From CAXXFQ01 sp963674475 (GTDB taxonomy: Bacteria > Planctomycetota > Planctomycetia > Pirellulales > Thermoguttaceae), in contig CAXXFQ010000017.1 of the NCBI GenBank assembly GCA_963674475.2, positions 124,001 through 188,000 of the forward strand: 64,000 bases of DNA. The letters run 5' to 3'. The notes under the pieces were generated by a model. It had not been told where the DNA came from and ran no database searches. It saw only the letters and a list, made by a program, of their open reading frames with translations. The position numbers and the translations under genes were made by a program. Shown here in pieces: positions 33,359 to 41,944 of this stretch; within the stretch, counting starts at the first letter, position 1; each line of letters opens with the position of its first letter.

Positions 33359-36300
33359 TTAGTAGTTAATCGCCAGTCCGACATCCATCGCGTGGAACGA
33401 GCCGCCTTCGGAGAATTCGCCCCGGTAGCGGGTGAAGAGGTTGACCCCTTCGGTCGGGTCCCAGCTGAGTCCGACGTTCGTGTAGCCACTGTCACGCCAG
33501 AGCGGGCCGGGGGTGATCTCGAATCGGTTGACGCCGCCGAGGAATTGGCCTTCGTAGCTGTCGTCGGCCAGGAACTCGTGGGCCCAACCGGCGCCGATTT
33601 CAAACAGACAGGCCCGCGCGGCGGTACTCCACAGTTCTCGTGTGAACCGAAGGCCCAGCTGCGATCGGAGCGAATGGCTGCCGTCGCCGAAGAGTTGTGT
33701 GTTCGCTCCCGCGGCTCCCGTTTCGAAAACCTCGTCGCGCGTGTAGTAGATGTATTGCAACGAGGCTTCGGGGGTGGCGACCCAGGGGCCGTAGTTGATA
33801 TCGCGGCCGATGCCGAAATAGGTCGAAATGTCGTGCGACTTGTATTTTCCTTCGGCCAACAGCGGTGTGTTGACGTACGAGGCGACCCGGTCGACCTTAT
33901 TGTCGTGATAGCCGTAAGTGCAGGAGAAATCGAAAAAATTCTCGTCGTTGAACCAGGTGAAATAAGGCCCGACGCGGAACGTGTCGATCCGTCCGGTTCC
34001 GCCATTGTCGAGAAACGCGACATGGTTGTAGCCGTAATCGAACTCGATGCCGCCGATCACGCTACACGAAAGGGCTCGGTCCAAGGCCAGTTGAACGCCC
34101 GAGGCGTTTGCCTGAAAACCGGTTCGATCGATCCCGGCATTTTGGTAGAAGAAGGTGCCAAACGGTCGCGAAAAGGCGCTCAAGTCCCAAAGCGGGTTTC
34201 GCGGGTTCTGTTGGCGAACGATCGTTTGGTCGTAGTCGTTGGCCCAATCCGACTCGTCGGCGTCGTCATCCATCACGGTCGACAAAAAGGCCTCGGCTCG
34301 GGCACGCGATTCGGTCGTGGCGGTTCCGCTCCAAGGGGTTCCTCCCAACCCGCGTCGACGCTGGCGAAGGTGGTCGGCCAAACCGGCGGCCAAGTCTTGG
34401 GTCAACCGGCGGCTGGCCCGATTCATGGCGTGGTAGGCTTGCGGGTTCAGGTTCGGCAACGTCGCTCCGTATTCGGTGGCGTTGGAAAAGGCCAGGTCGT
34501 TCAACATCGATGCGTAGGAGCCGCTTGAGGTGTTGTAATCGTCGCCCAGTGCGGCGGCGACCGACCGGTTGTTGGTCCCCTCGGCCAGCGATTCAAAACT
34601 GGCCTTGAAGTGCGGCCGAATCGTGACGGTCTTGTTCGCCGTGCTGTCGCCGGGATCTCGGGTAAATTCGAGGAAGGCCGAGTCGGTCGAGAGTTCCACG
34701 TTTGTCCAAGAGATGATGCCCTCGGACATGGCGATGATGAAATTCTCGTCTTCCCGGATCGGGCTTGCGCTTCCCGAAAGGGCGTCGATCTCGATGATCG
34801 AATCTTGTTCAAAGGTGATGTTGCCGGTCGCGAGGATTATGTCGCAATTCGAGGTTGCGTCGTTCGGTTTGTAGAGGTCGACGTACCAAGTGCCGCCGGT
34901 TTCCAACGTCACCGCCTGATCGGTGTTCAAGATGCCCAGTCCCCCTTGGCCGCCGACGGCCAATCCGGTTTGATCGACGACGTTTAGATCGGCGCTGGAA
35001 ATGTGGCCTTCCAAGGCGGCGATTCCCGAAGTCATCGTGATCGTTTCGACCCCGTCGATGTCGCCATAAAGCGAGGCGGTATTGCCGGCGCCGGCGTTGA
35101 AGATCAACTCGTCCGCGTCGGCCCCACCATCGATGTTGCCGATGGTGGTGCTTTCGCGAAGTTCGATCGTATCGCCTCCGGCACCCGTCTCGACGTCGCC
35201 AACGAGGGTCCCTTGGTTGAGGATCGAATCGGCGCCGTCGCCGGTCTGGATCGCGATTTCCGTTCCGAAGATAGTGCCTTGGTTAACAATGTCGATCGCG
35301 CCGGTGGCCGGGCTCCCGTCATCCTGGACCCCATCGATACCGACACGGGTTCCGCCGATCACTGCCCCTTTGAGGTTGACGATCGTCGCGTCCTCTTGCA
35401 CCCGGATGGCCGACTCGCGGAGCGACCGGTCGAGATTTTTCCCCGGACCATAGATCATCCCGTGGTTGGTTAGCGTGAAGCCGCCGGAGGAGAGGTCGAT
35501 CCCTTGCCAGACGGTCGCGTCTTTACGGACCAAGACCGAAAGGTTGGTGCCGACCGCGTCGATATAGTCGGTCCCGGCCCAGACCGTGTCGACGTCGCCG
35601 GTGATGTCGTAACTCCCGAGACTTGCGCTTGTCGGGTCCCGGTCGAGGCAGATATACGAGGAGGCCGAAGCGACCAAGCGTATATCCAAAGTCGTCGCCG
35701 TCTCCCCCCCACCAAGGTCGGCGTTGTAGCCATAAATGATGTATTCCGAAAGCCCTTCAATGTCTCCTTCTTCGCCTCCCCAGTCGTAGGTATAGCCCAA
35801 CGTCGTCCACGGGTAGGGCACATGGGTCCCCGTGCCGTCGTACGACCAGTCGGCGTTGCTTTGCAACCAGGTTTGATAGGCGGTCCACGCTTCTTCGTCG
35901 GTCCGGTTGACGCCGGGACCGATCGTCGGGTCGTTATAAAATTCCCGTGGGAGCGTGTTATAATCGGGCACGGTCGGGATGGTGGTCGCGGAGGTGGTCG
36001 TGTTCATGTCCGGATCGCGCGAAGGGCGAAACATGTCCTCGGTCGGCGCGTACAGCTCGACCACGCGATCGTTTTCTTTGAACGACGGCATTCCGAGCAA
36101 CTGTTTGGTGCGAAGATCCATCTCTTCCGGCGTCGTACCGTTGGCGATATGCCAGTCGTAAAACGACGTCCCCGGGCTGGCCCAGACTTGGGTCCCCGCG
36201 CCGAGAGTCGTCGCGCCCGGGACATAGCCGGTGTAGTCGGTGTACACCGTTACGAGCGTGGTCGGCGTGGTCGTCTTGTCGATCGGAACCAGATGGGTCG

Positions 36301-36493
36301 AGACGTAGTCCGGATCGGCCGGAATTGTCATATCCCCATTCGTGTTGATCCCGTTTTCGCACAGATCGACCGCCGTGAGATATTCGGGGCTGAATGCGCT
36401 GGTCGGGTAGGTATGGCTTTGGGCCAGCGCGGCACCGGTAAGGGAAAGGCCACAGGCAACAACGCTCAAAAGCAGGATCAGGGGGCGACGCAT
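33359..36493 (-). CDS. autotransporter-like outer-membrane protein
   Basis: A 1044-residue protein with a Sec signal peptide (LILLLSVVACGLSLTGAALAQ). Residues 30-300 are Thr/Asp/Tyr-rich and not recognised; 300-560 contains repeated strands of the type IVNQGTIFG, SILNQGTLVG and TIGNIDGGADADELIFN, as in parallel beta-helix passengers; the last 270 residues have alternating aromatic/polar strands and end in AINY, fitting an autotransporter beta-barrel (starts near WDLSAFSRPFGTFFY). The ATG at 36493 has GGAG 6 bases upstream and is preferred to 36511. Adhesion or surface display is likely but unproven. Confidence 0.83.
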   Translation of the reverse strand: MRRPLILLLSVVACGLSLTGAALAQSHTYPTSAFSPEYLTAVDLCENGINTNGDMTIPADPDYVSTHLVPIDKTTTPTTLVTVYTDYTGYVPGATTLGAGTQVWASPGTSFYDWHIANGTTPEEMDLRTKQLLGMPSFKENDRVVELYAPTEDMFRPSRDPDMNTTTSATTIPTVPDYNTLPREFYNDPTIGPGVNRTDEEAWTAYQTWLQSNADWSYDGTGTHVPYPWTTLGYTYDWGGEEGDIEGLSEYIIYGYNADLGGGETATTLDIRLVASASSYICLDRDPTSASLGSYDITGDVDTVWAGTDYIDAVGTNLSVLVRKDATVWQGIDLSSGGFTLTNHGMIYGPGKNLDRSLRESAIRVQEDATIVNLKGAVIGGTRVGIDGVQDDGSPATGAIDIVNQGTIFGTEIAIQTGDGADSILNQGTLVGDVETGAGGDTIELRESTTIGNIDGGADADELIFNAGAGNTASLYGDIDGVETITMTSGIAALEGHISSADLNVVDQTGLAVGGQGGLGILNTDQAVTLETGGTWYVDLYKPNDATSNCDIILATGNITFEQDSIIEIDALSGSASPIREDENFIIAMSEGIISWTNVELSTDSAFLEFTRDPGDSTANKTVTIRPHFKASFESLAEGTNNRSVAAALGDDYNTSSGSYASMLNDLAFSNATEYGATLPNLNPQAYHAMNRASRRLTQDLAAGLADHLRQRRRGLGGTPWSGTATTESRARAEAFLSTVMDDDADESDWANDYDQTIVRQQNPRNPLWDLSAFSRPFGTFFYQNAGIDRTGFQANASGVQLALDRALSCSVIGGIEFDYGYNHVAFLDNGGTGRIDTFRVGPYFTWFNDENFFDFSCTYGYHDNKVDRVASYVNTPLLAEGKYKSHDISTYFGIGRDINYGPWVATPEASLQYIYYTRDEVFETGAAGANTQLFGDGSHSLRSQLGLRFTRELWSTAARACLFEIGAGWAHEFLADDSYEGQFLGGVNRFEITPGPLWRDSGYTNVGLSWDPTEGVNLFTRYRGEFSEGGSFHAMDVGLAINY

Positions 36494-36744
36494 GGGTTGC
36501 TCCGGTATCATTGATCACACGAGATGTAATGAATGTCCCTTTAAAGACAGATCTTAGGGATGTATCGGTTGATTGGGTGAGAAGGATAAGGGAAAATGGT
36601 TTCGGTAGTTTTGCAGGAGGGGTACTGCACCCCCTGTCAATACGGATCTCTTCCGAGTCCCTTGTCTGCGAGGTAGGTTAGCGATAGAAAAGACCTTTTG
36701 CGGCAGGAAAACCGCTCATTCTTTTTCAAGGATAAACCAAAGCG

Positions 36745-38157
36745 ATGAATCCAACCAAATTACCTTCGCTTTCCGGGCTCAAAAAACGTCTGGCCCCGTT
36801 TGGCCAAGAGCATTTGGTCGCGTTTTGGGAGGAGTTAAACGCCGACCAGAAAATGCGGCTTGCCGGTCAGATTGTAGCGATCGATTTTGACCAGATTGCC
36901 GAGCTTTACCAGACGCGTGACCAGGCGACCGATTTCGACGCACTGCTGGAGGAAGCGACCCCGCCGGACGCGTTTCGGCTCGATACAACCAAGAACCGTT
37001 TCACTCCCGAAGAAGCGCTCGCCCGAGGCCAACAGGCCCTGGCGGCCGGGCAGTTGGGGGTGATTCTGGTCGCCGGGGGGCAGGGAACCCGACTCGGTTT
37101 TCCCCATCCGAAGGGGATGTTTCCGATCGGGCCGATCTCGGGGAAAACGCTCCTACAAATCCATTGCGAAAAAGTGATCGCCCTGGGACGGCAGTACGGC
37201 CGGACGGTCCCGCTTTACTTGATGACCAGTCCGGCGACCCATGACGAGACGGTCGCGTTTCTGGAGTCAAACGACCGTTTCGGGATCGCCGAGGAGGATT
37301 TGACCGTTTTCTGTCAGGGGACGATGCCGGCGGTCGATCGGGCGACGGGGAAGATCCTTTTGGACGAAAAAGGCAGTTTGGCGCTGAGTCCCGACGGCCA
37401 CGGCGGGATGCTGGCCGCGTTGAGTCAATCCGGCGCGATGGTCGCGGCCCGGGCCCGGGGTGTCGAGTCGTTGTTCTATTTTCAGGTCGATAACCCGCTG
37501 GTCGATATTGGCGACGAGATCTTTTTGGGCTATCACCTGTTGTCCGACTCGGCGTTGTCGAGCGAGGTGGTTGCGAAACGCGATCCGTTGGAAAAGGTGG
37601 GCAACATTGTCAAGGTTGGCGATCGGCTTCATGTGGTCGAGTACAGCGATTTGCCCGAGTCGTTCGCGCGACGACGCAATCCGGACGGATCGCTTGAGAT
37701 CTGGGCCGGGAGCATCGCGGTCCACGTGATGAACCTCGCTTTTCTCGAAGCGATGGTTCAAAAGGCCGATTCGCTTCCGTTCCATATTGCTCAAAAGAAG
37801 GTGTCGTACCTCGATCCGACCGGCACGCGTCACGAACCGTCGGAGCCCAACGCGGTCAAGTTCGAGCGGTTCATTTTCGACCTGCTGCCCAGTGCGCCGC
37901 GGTCGATTGTTGTCGAGATTGACCCGGCCAAAGGTTTTGCCCCGCTCAAGAATGCCTCCGAGGCCGGGACCGACTGTCCCGAGACGGTCCGCGCGGCGAT
38001 GTTGGCCGAACAGGCCCGTTGGCTGCGCGAGGCCGGATGCAAGTTGAGTGATTCGGTCGAAGTGGAGATCAGCCCGTTGTTTGCCCGAAACGGTCGTGTC
38101 CTGCGGGAAAAGGTCGATCAGATCGGCCCGATTGCCACGTCGTGCGTTTTGGAGTAG
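36745..38157 (+). CDS. UDP-N-acetylhexosamine pyrophosphorylase-like (UAP1-type) uridylyltransferase
   Basis: A 470-residue enzyme of the eukaryote-like UDPGP family, with LVAGGQGTRLGFPHPKG (about 109-125), LYLMTSPATHDET, the FCQGTMPAVD strand, SPDGHGGMLAAL, YFQVDNPLVD and VVAKRDPLEKVGN. It should form UDP-GlcNAc or a similar UDP-sugar from UTP and sugar 1-phosphate. This type differs from the bacterial GlmU and is widespread in planctomycetes and other PVC bacteria (family knowledge). It ends where the UbiA gene region begins; no terminator lies between. Confidence 0.88.
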   Translation: MNPTKLPSLSGLKKRLAPFGQEHLVAFWEELNADQKMRLAGQIVAIDFDQIAELYQTRDQATDFDALLEEATPPDAFRLDTTKNRFTPEEALARGQQALAAGQLGVILVAGGQGTRLGFPHPKGMFPIGPISGKTLLQIHCEKVIALGRQYGRTVPLYLMTSPATHDETVAFLESNDRFGIAEEDLTVFCQGTMPAVDRATGKILLDEKGSLALSPDGHGGMLAALSQSGAMVAARARGVESLFYFQVDNPLVDIGDEIFLGYHLLSDSALSSEVVAKRDPLEKVGNIVKVGDRLHVVEYSDLPESFARRRNPDGSLEIWAGSIAVHVMNLAFLEAMVQKADSLPFHIAQKKVSYLDPTGTRHEPSEPNAVKFERFIFDLLPSAPRSIVVEIDPAKGFAPLKNASEAGTDCPETVRAAMLAEQARWLREAGCKLSDSVEVEISPLFARNGRVLREKVDQIGPIATSCVLE

Positions 38158-38246
38158 TTGTCGGAAGTTCTTTTGACCATCGTTCGAAACCGGCCCCCCG
38201 CTTCAAGAGAAAAATCAAGAGACTGAAAAGAGAAAGGATTCGCCCC

Positions 38247-39128
38247 GTGTTTACCCATCTGCGTCACCTGTTGGAGATGATCCGCTTCAGCCATACGTTG
38301 TTCGCGCTGCCGTTTGCGCTGCTGGCGGCCGTGATGGCATGGGTCAGTCTTCCGCCGGGGCAGGGCGGTTTTCAGTGGCGGGAACTGATCGGGATCTTGA
38401 TCTGCATGGCGACCGCTCGTAGCGCGGCAATGTCGTTCAATCGGTTGGTCGATCGGAAATTCGACCGGCTCAACCCGCGGACCGCTGGGCGTCATCTGTC
38501 GACCGGTACGCTGGGGATCGGCAATGTGGTTTTCTTCACCGTGGCCAATTCGGTCGGTTTTGTCGCGGGTACTTGTCTGTTTTTACCGCGGAACCCGTGG
38601 CCCCTTTATGCGTCGGTGCCGGTCCTGTTGTTTTTGTTTGCCTACAGTTTGACGAAACGTTTTACCGCGTTTTCCCACTTTTGGCTCGGCGCCTCCTTGA
38701 TGTTGGCCCCGATGGCCGCCTGGGTTGCGATCCGTGCCGATTTGGCATGGGCGCCGGTCGTGTTGGGCGTGGCCGTTTTGTTTTGGAGCGCCGGGTTCGA
38801 CATGATCTACTCTTGCCAAGACGTCGAATTCGATCGCAAGGCACGGCTCCACAGTGTCCCGGCCCGACTGGGCGTGAAGGGCGCATTGCGTCTGGCGGCC
38901 GGTTGCCACGCGGTCATGTTTGCCTTGCTGGTGGCGCTCGAATGGGTCTTCCCGCAATTTGGTCTGCTCTATCTGACCGGGGTCGGACTGATTGGCCTGC
39001 TTTTGCTCTACGAACACGCGATCGTTCGGCCGGACGATCTGTCGCGGGTCAACCGGGCCTTCTTTCACGTCAACGCGGTCGTCGGGATCGGACTGTTGGT
39101 TGTCGGGACCGTCGATTTGTTGATCTGA
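38247..39128 (+). CDS. UbiA-family prenyltransferase
   Basis: A 293-residue membrane protein with about nine helices and both Asp-rich prenyl-diphosphate motifs: NRLVDRKFDRLNPRT and DMIYSCQDVEFDRKARLHS. This pair is typical of 4-hydroxybenzoate polyprenyltransferases and of the MqnP enzyme of the futalosine menaquinone route, which planctomycetes may use (inference). The start is a GTG at 38247 with AAAGGA 9 bases upstream; the frame extends upstream into the preceding gene and the longer start at 38142 is rejected. Probably cotranscribed with the UAP1-type gene. Confidence 0.88.
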   Translation: MFTHLRHLLEMIRFSHTLFALPFALLAAVMAWVSLPPGQGGFQWRELIGILICMATARSAAMSFNRLVDRKFDRLNPRTAGRHLSTGTLGIGNVVFFTVANSVGFVAGTCLFLPRNPWPLYASVPVLLFLFAYSLTKRFTAFSHFWLGASLMLAPMAAWVAIRADLAWAPVVLGVAVLFWSAGFDMIYSCQDVEFDRKARLHSVPARLGVKGALRLAAGCHAVMFALLVALEWVFPQFGLLYLTGVGLIGLLLLYEHAIVRPDDLSRVNRAFFHVNAVVGIGLLVVGTVDLLI

Positions 39129-39535
39129 GTTTTTTGCATCGATTTTTTCTGAAAGAGTCCGTCATCTTGTTTGAAGCCGGTCGACTTGCGGAAAAAATTC
39201 CCTTCCCGCAGGGCTCGTGAAATCGTCACATTCCATACAGGCGTCCCATTTTCTCCTTGCCCGTTTTTCGTCATCCGAAAATCACGCGCGACTCTACCAC
39301 GCTTGAGAGAAACTTGAGACTTTCTTGGCATTTCTTGCCTCGGGTCTATTTTCATTGACCTATATTTCCGGCAGGATAAGAGATAGGCCCTTGCGCGGGA
39401 TGACTCGCCTGGGGGCGGCCGTTTGGGATTGCGCTGGTACGCGATTTCCCAAGCGATTGGCGTTACGGCGCATTGAATAAACAAGAGAGTCGAATTTTTT
39501 CGAAACCGGCAATCGAATTGACAAAGGGATTTCCC
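39129..39535. other. gene-free region before the YTV gene
   Basis: 407 bases with no coding signal. A weak TTGACC at 39356 with AAGAGA 17 bases later could be a promoter. A TTGGCA-TTGC pair at about 39327 has the wrong spacing for sigma-54. Confidence 0.4.
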
Positions 39536-40909
39536 ATGAGAGCGAAAGAAGGTATGGCAATTCAGTCCATCCATTACTGGGCCTTTTTGATGGGGCTAGT
39601 GATTCTCATGATCCTGTTTTTGACCGCCAACAGCTTGGGCCAGGTTTGGTCGCCCGAATCGGCCTGTATGAGTTGTGCCGATGGTCAGGAGTACCGGATT
39701 GTCTATCAGACCGTGTACGACCAGAAGGAGGTGACCGCCTACCGGATCGAATACGAGACCCAGTACGAAAAGCGGCAGGTCACCCGTTACGAGCCGGTTT
39801 GGGAAACCCAAACGCAAACACGCCGTTACACCGTCTCGCGGCCGGTCTGTGAAACCAGCTATCGGGACGAGAACTACACGGTCCAAAAGCCGATTTGGGA
39901 AACCCAGTATCGTGACGAAAGCTACGATCGGGTCCGTTACGTCCAGGAGACGTCCGAGCGGGAAGAACGTTGCACCGTTTGGAAAAAAATGGTCGAAACG
40001 AGTCAGCGTGAGGAGTGGTACACCGTTCAGCGACCGGTGCGGCAGGTGACTTATCGGCCGGAAAATTACACCGTCATGCGTCCGGTGACCACCTGTTTGA
40101 CCCAATACGTCGATCGCGGGTGTTACGCCAACGGGATCGTCGAAAAACCACGTCTGTTTAAGTGGCGACTGGGTTGGGAATCGGCCAAAACGGCGGTCGA
40201 CCCGTGTTCCGGTCAATCGGTGTATCAGCGACCGGGCCTTTATTGGCAAAAGAACTCGCCTCGACTTGAGACGCAAAGGGTCTGGATGCCCAACGTCCAA
40301 GCGGTCCAGATACCACAAACGACTTACGTGCCGCAGACGCTCCAGCGTCAGGTCCCGGTCGAAACGGTTACCTATCAGAACGAGCGGGTCTGTCGCAAGG
40401 TTCCGATCCAGGTTTGTCGGATGGTCCCGGAAGTCCAAGTTCGCAAGGTGCCTTATACCGTCATGCGGCCGGTTCGCGAGCGGATCGAGCGCAAGGTGCC
40501 CGTCCAGGTCTGTCGTTGGGTCTGTGAACAGCGGGTCCGTCGCATCCCGGTGACCAGTTACAAGATGGTTTGCGAACCGCGCGAGGAACAGGTCCCGGTT
40601 CGGGTCTGTCGGATGAAGCCGGTGTGCGAGACGGTGACGATCCCCCGTTGCGTCGAAAAACGGGTTCCGGTGACCTATACCTGCACGACGCCGCGAACCG
40701 TGGTCTGCCGAATCCCGATCGACCCGTGTGGCAACCCGATTCCGGCTGCCAATGTCCCGACCGTGCGTGCAACGACGCCCAATGAGCCGACCCCCGCTCC
40801 GCCGCGAGCCGAGGACCCGGCCGATGTCCAGCCGACGTTACCCTCTGGCGACGCGTCAACCAATTCGGCGCTTCCTTATGAGCCGACCAACGGCGATCGG
40901 GCCCAGTAG
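39536..40909 (+). CDS. YTV-repeat protein of the planctomycete cell envelope
   Basis: A 457-residue protein with an N-terminal hydrophobic signal (AFLMGLVILMILFLTANS) and then tandem variants of YTVxRPVxETxYRxE (residues about 55-190), where each unit carries a paired Tyr/Val/Glu/Arg pattern. The second half repeats VPVxVCRxV units with regularly spaced cysteines (VCRKVPIQVCRMV, CRWVCEQRVRRIPV), and the end is Pro/Thr-rich. It matches the YTV domain family described in Rhodopirellula, whose members were found in the protein cell wall (recalled, not checked). The ATG at 39536 has AAGGGA 8 bases upstream. Cysteine pairs may cross-link the envelope. Confidence 0.85.
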   Translation: MRAKEGMAIQSIHYWAFLMGLVILMILFLTANSLGQVWSPESACMSCADGQEYRIVYQTVYDQKEVTAYRIEYETQYEKRQVTRYEPVWETQTQTRRYTVSRPVCETSYRDENYTVQKPIWETQYRDESYDRVRYVQETSEREERCTVWKKMVETSQREEWYTVQRPVRQVTYRPENYTVMRPVTTCLTQYVDRGCYANGIVEKPRLFKWRLGWESAKTAVDPCSGQSVYQRPGLYWQKNSPRLETQRVWMPNVQAVQIPQTTYVPQTLQRQVPVETVTYQNERVCRKVPIQVCRMVPEVQVRKVPYTVMRPVRERIERKVPVQVCRWVCEQRVRRIPVTSYKMVCEPREEQVPVRVCRMKPVCETVTIPRCVEKRVPVTYTCTTPRTVVCRIPIDPCGNPIPAANVPTVRATTPNEPTPAPPRAEDPADVQPTLPSGDASTNSALPYEPTNGDRAQ

Positions 40910-41040
40910 AAAACGGGTTGAATCGGAAGCGAATTTTCTGCTGTCGCCTCGATTGAAGAAACATTCAAAAAACAAAAGAGCGATTGTCCCGCGTGGGGCA
41001 GTCGCTCTTTTTTCGTTTTAGGATAGAGGTGACTCGCGAA

Positions 41041-41676
41041 TCAAACGCGGTCCTTAGGGCAGATCTGCAAGAGGACGCTTTCCGAGTCGGTGCCGTACAT
41101 CGGGTAGCTTTTGAGCTTGCGAAGGGCCAAGTTTCCGAACAACCCGACGTGACGCGCCTCGCCCCGCTCTTCGACCCATTTGGGGCCCTTGGCCAGCAGC
41201 ATCCGGTCGAACCGGTTCCAGCACGGTTCAAACCAGGTCAGCAGCTTGCGTAATTTGGCCACGGCTCGGAAGATGACCGTATCGAATCGCTCTCGGGCGA
41301 CGATTTTTTCGCCCCGCTCGTTACAGACCTCGATCGGCAGGTCCAGGTACTCGACCAGATCGCGCAGCACGGTGGCCCGTTTCCCGACCGATTCGCTCAG
41401 CGTGATTTTCAGGTCGGGCCGGATAATTCCCAGAACGATCCCCGGCACGCCGCCGCCGCTGCCGACGTCGAGGATTTTCTCGCCCGGGTTGAGGAACTCG
41501 GCAAACGCCAGGCTATCGACCAGATCGCGTCCGACAAACCGGTCGAAATCGGTATGCCGGGTCAGGTTGATTTTTTCGTTCCAGCTCCAAAGCGCCTTGC
41601 AATACTGCTCAAGCTGCTTCTGCTGGGCTTCGGGCAGTTCGATTTGATGTTTCGCCAGGGCGTCGGCCAAAGTCAT
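41041..41676 (-). CDS. rsmG: 16S rRNA (guanine527-N7)-methyltransferase
   Basis: A 211-residue SAM-dependent methyltransferase. WNEKINLTRHTD, HTDFDRFVGRDLVDSL and the SAM-binding loop ILDVGSGGGVPGI identify RsmG, which methylates N7 of G527 in the 530 loop of 16S rRNA. KGPKWVEE near the C-terminus is the usual family motif. The start at 41676 agrees with the family's short N-terminus; a GTG at 41691 adds five residues; the ORF continues to 41886 without family sequence. No mnmG or parA neighbours, unlike many bacteria. Confidence 0.92.
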   Translation of the reverse strand: MTLADALAKHQIELPEAQQKQLEQYCKALWSWNEKINLTRHTDFDRFVGRDLVDSLAFAEFLNPGEKILDVGSGGGVPGIVLGIIRPDLKITLSESVGKRATVLRDLVEYLDLPIEVCNERGEKIVARERFDTVIFRAVAKLRKLLTWFEPCWNRFDRMLLAKGPKWVEERGEARHVGLFGNLALRKLKSYPMYGTDSESVLLQICPKDRV

Positions 41677-41944
41677 CTCAGGAGCGTTCACGCGGTCGTT
41701 CTCTTTCGCTGGGTTTTTTGTTAGAAGGATTGGATCGCAAAAAGTTTCAAGTCGTCCCAATCCCGGTCTGCCAAAGAAACAGACCCCTCTATTTGAATCC
41801 CCCCCGAAACGTTCGTCAACCGGGTAAAACCCCCCGCGAGATAAAAAATTTTCCACCTCCATGCTGGAATCCGGCCCACCGATCACTTACAATGGACATC
41901 AACTAGCCAATAGCCCCCCCGTCGAACGACGCTGGAGAACCCCG

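Noticed and set aside
39325..39342. Possible sigma-54 promoter (TTGGCA with TTGC)
   Set aside because: GG and GC are 8 bases apart instead of the required 10.
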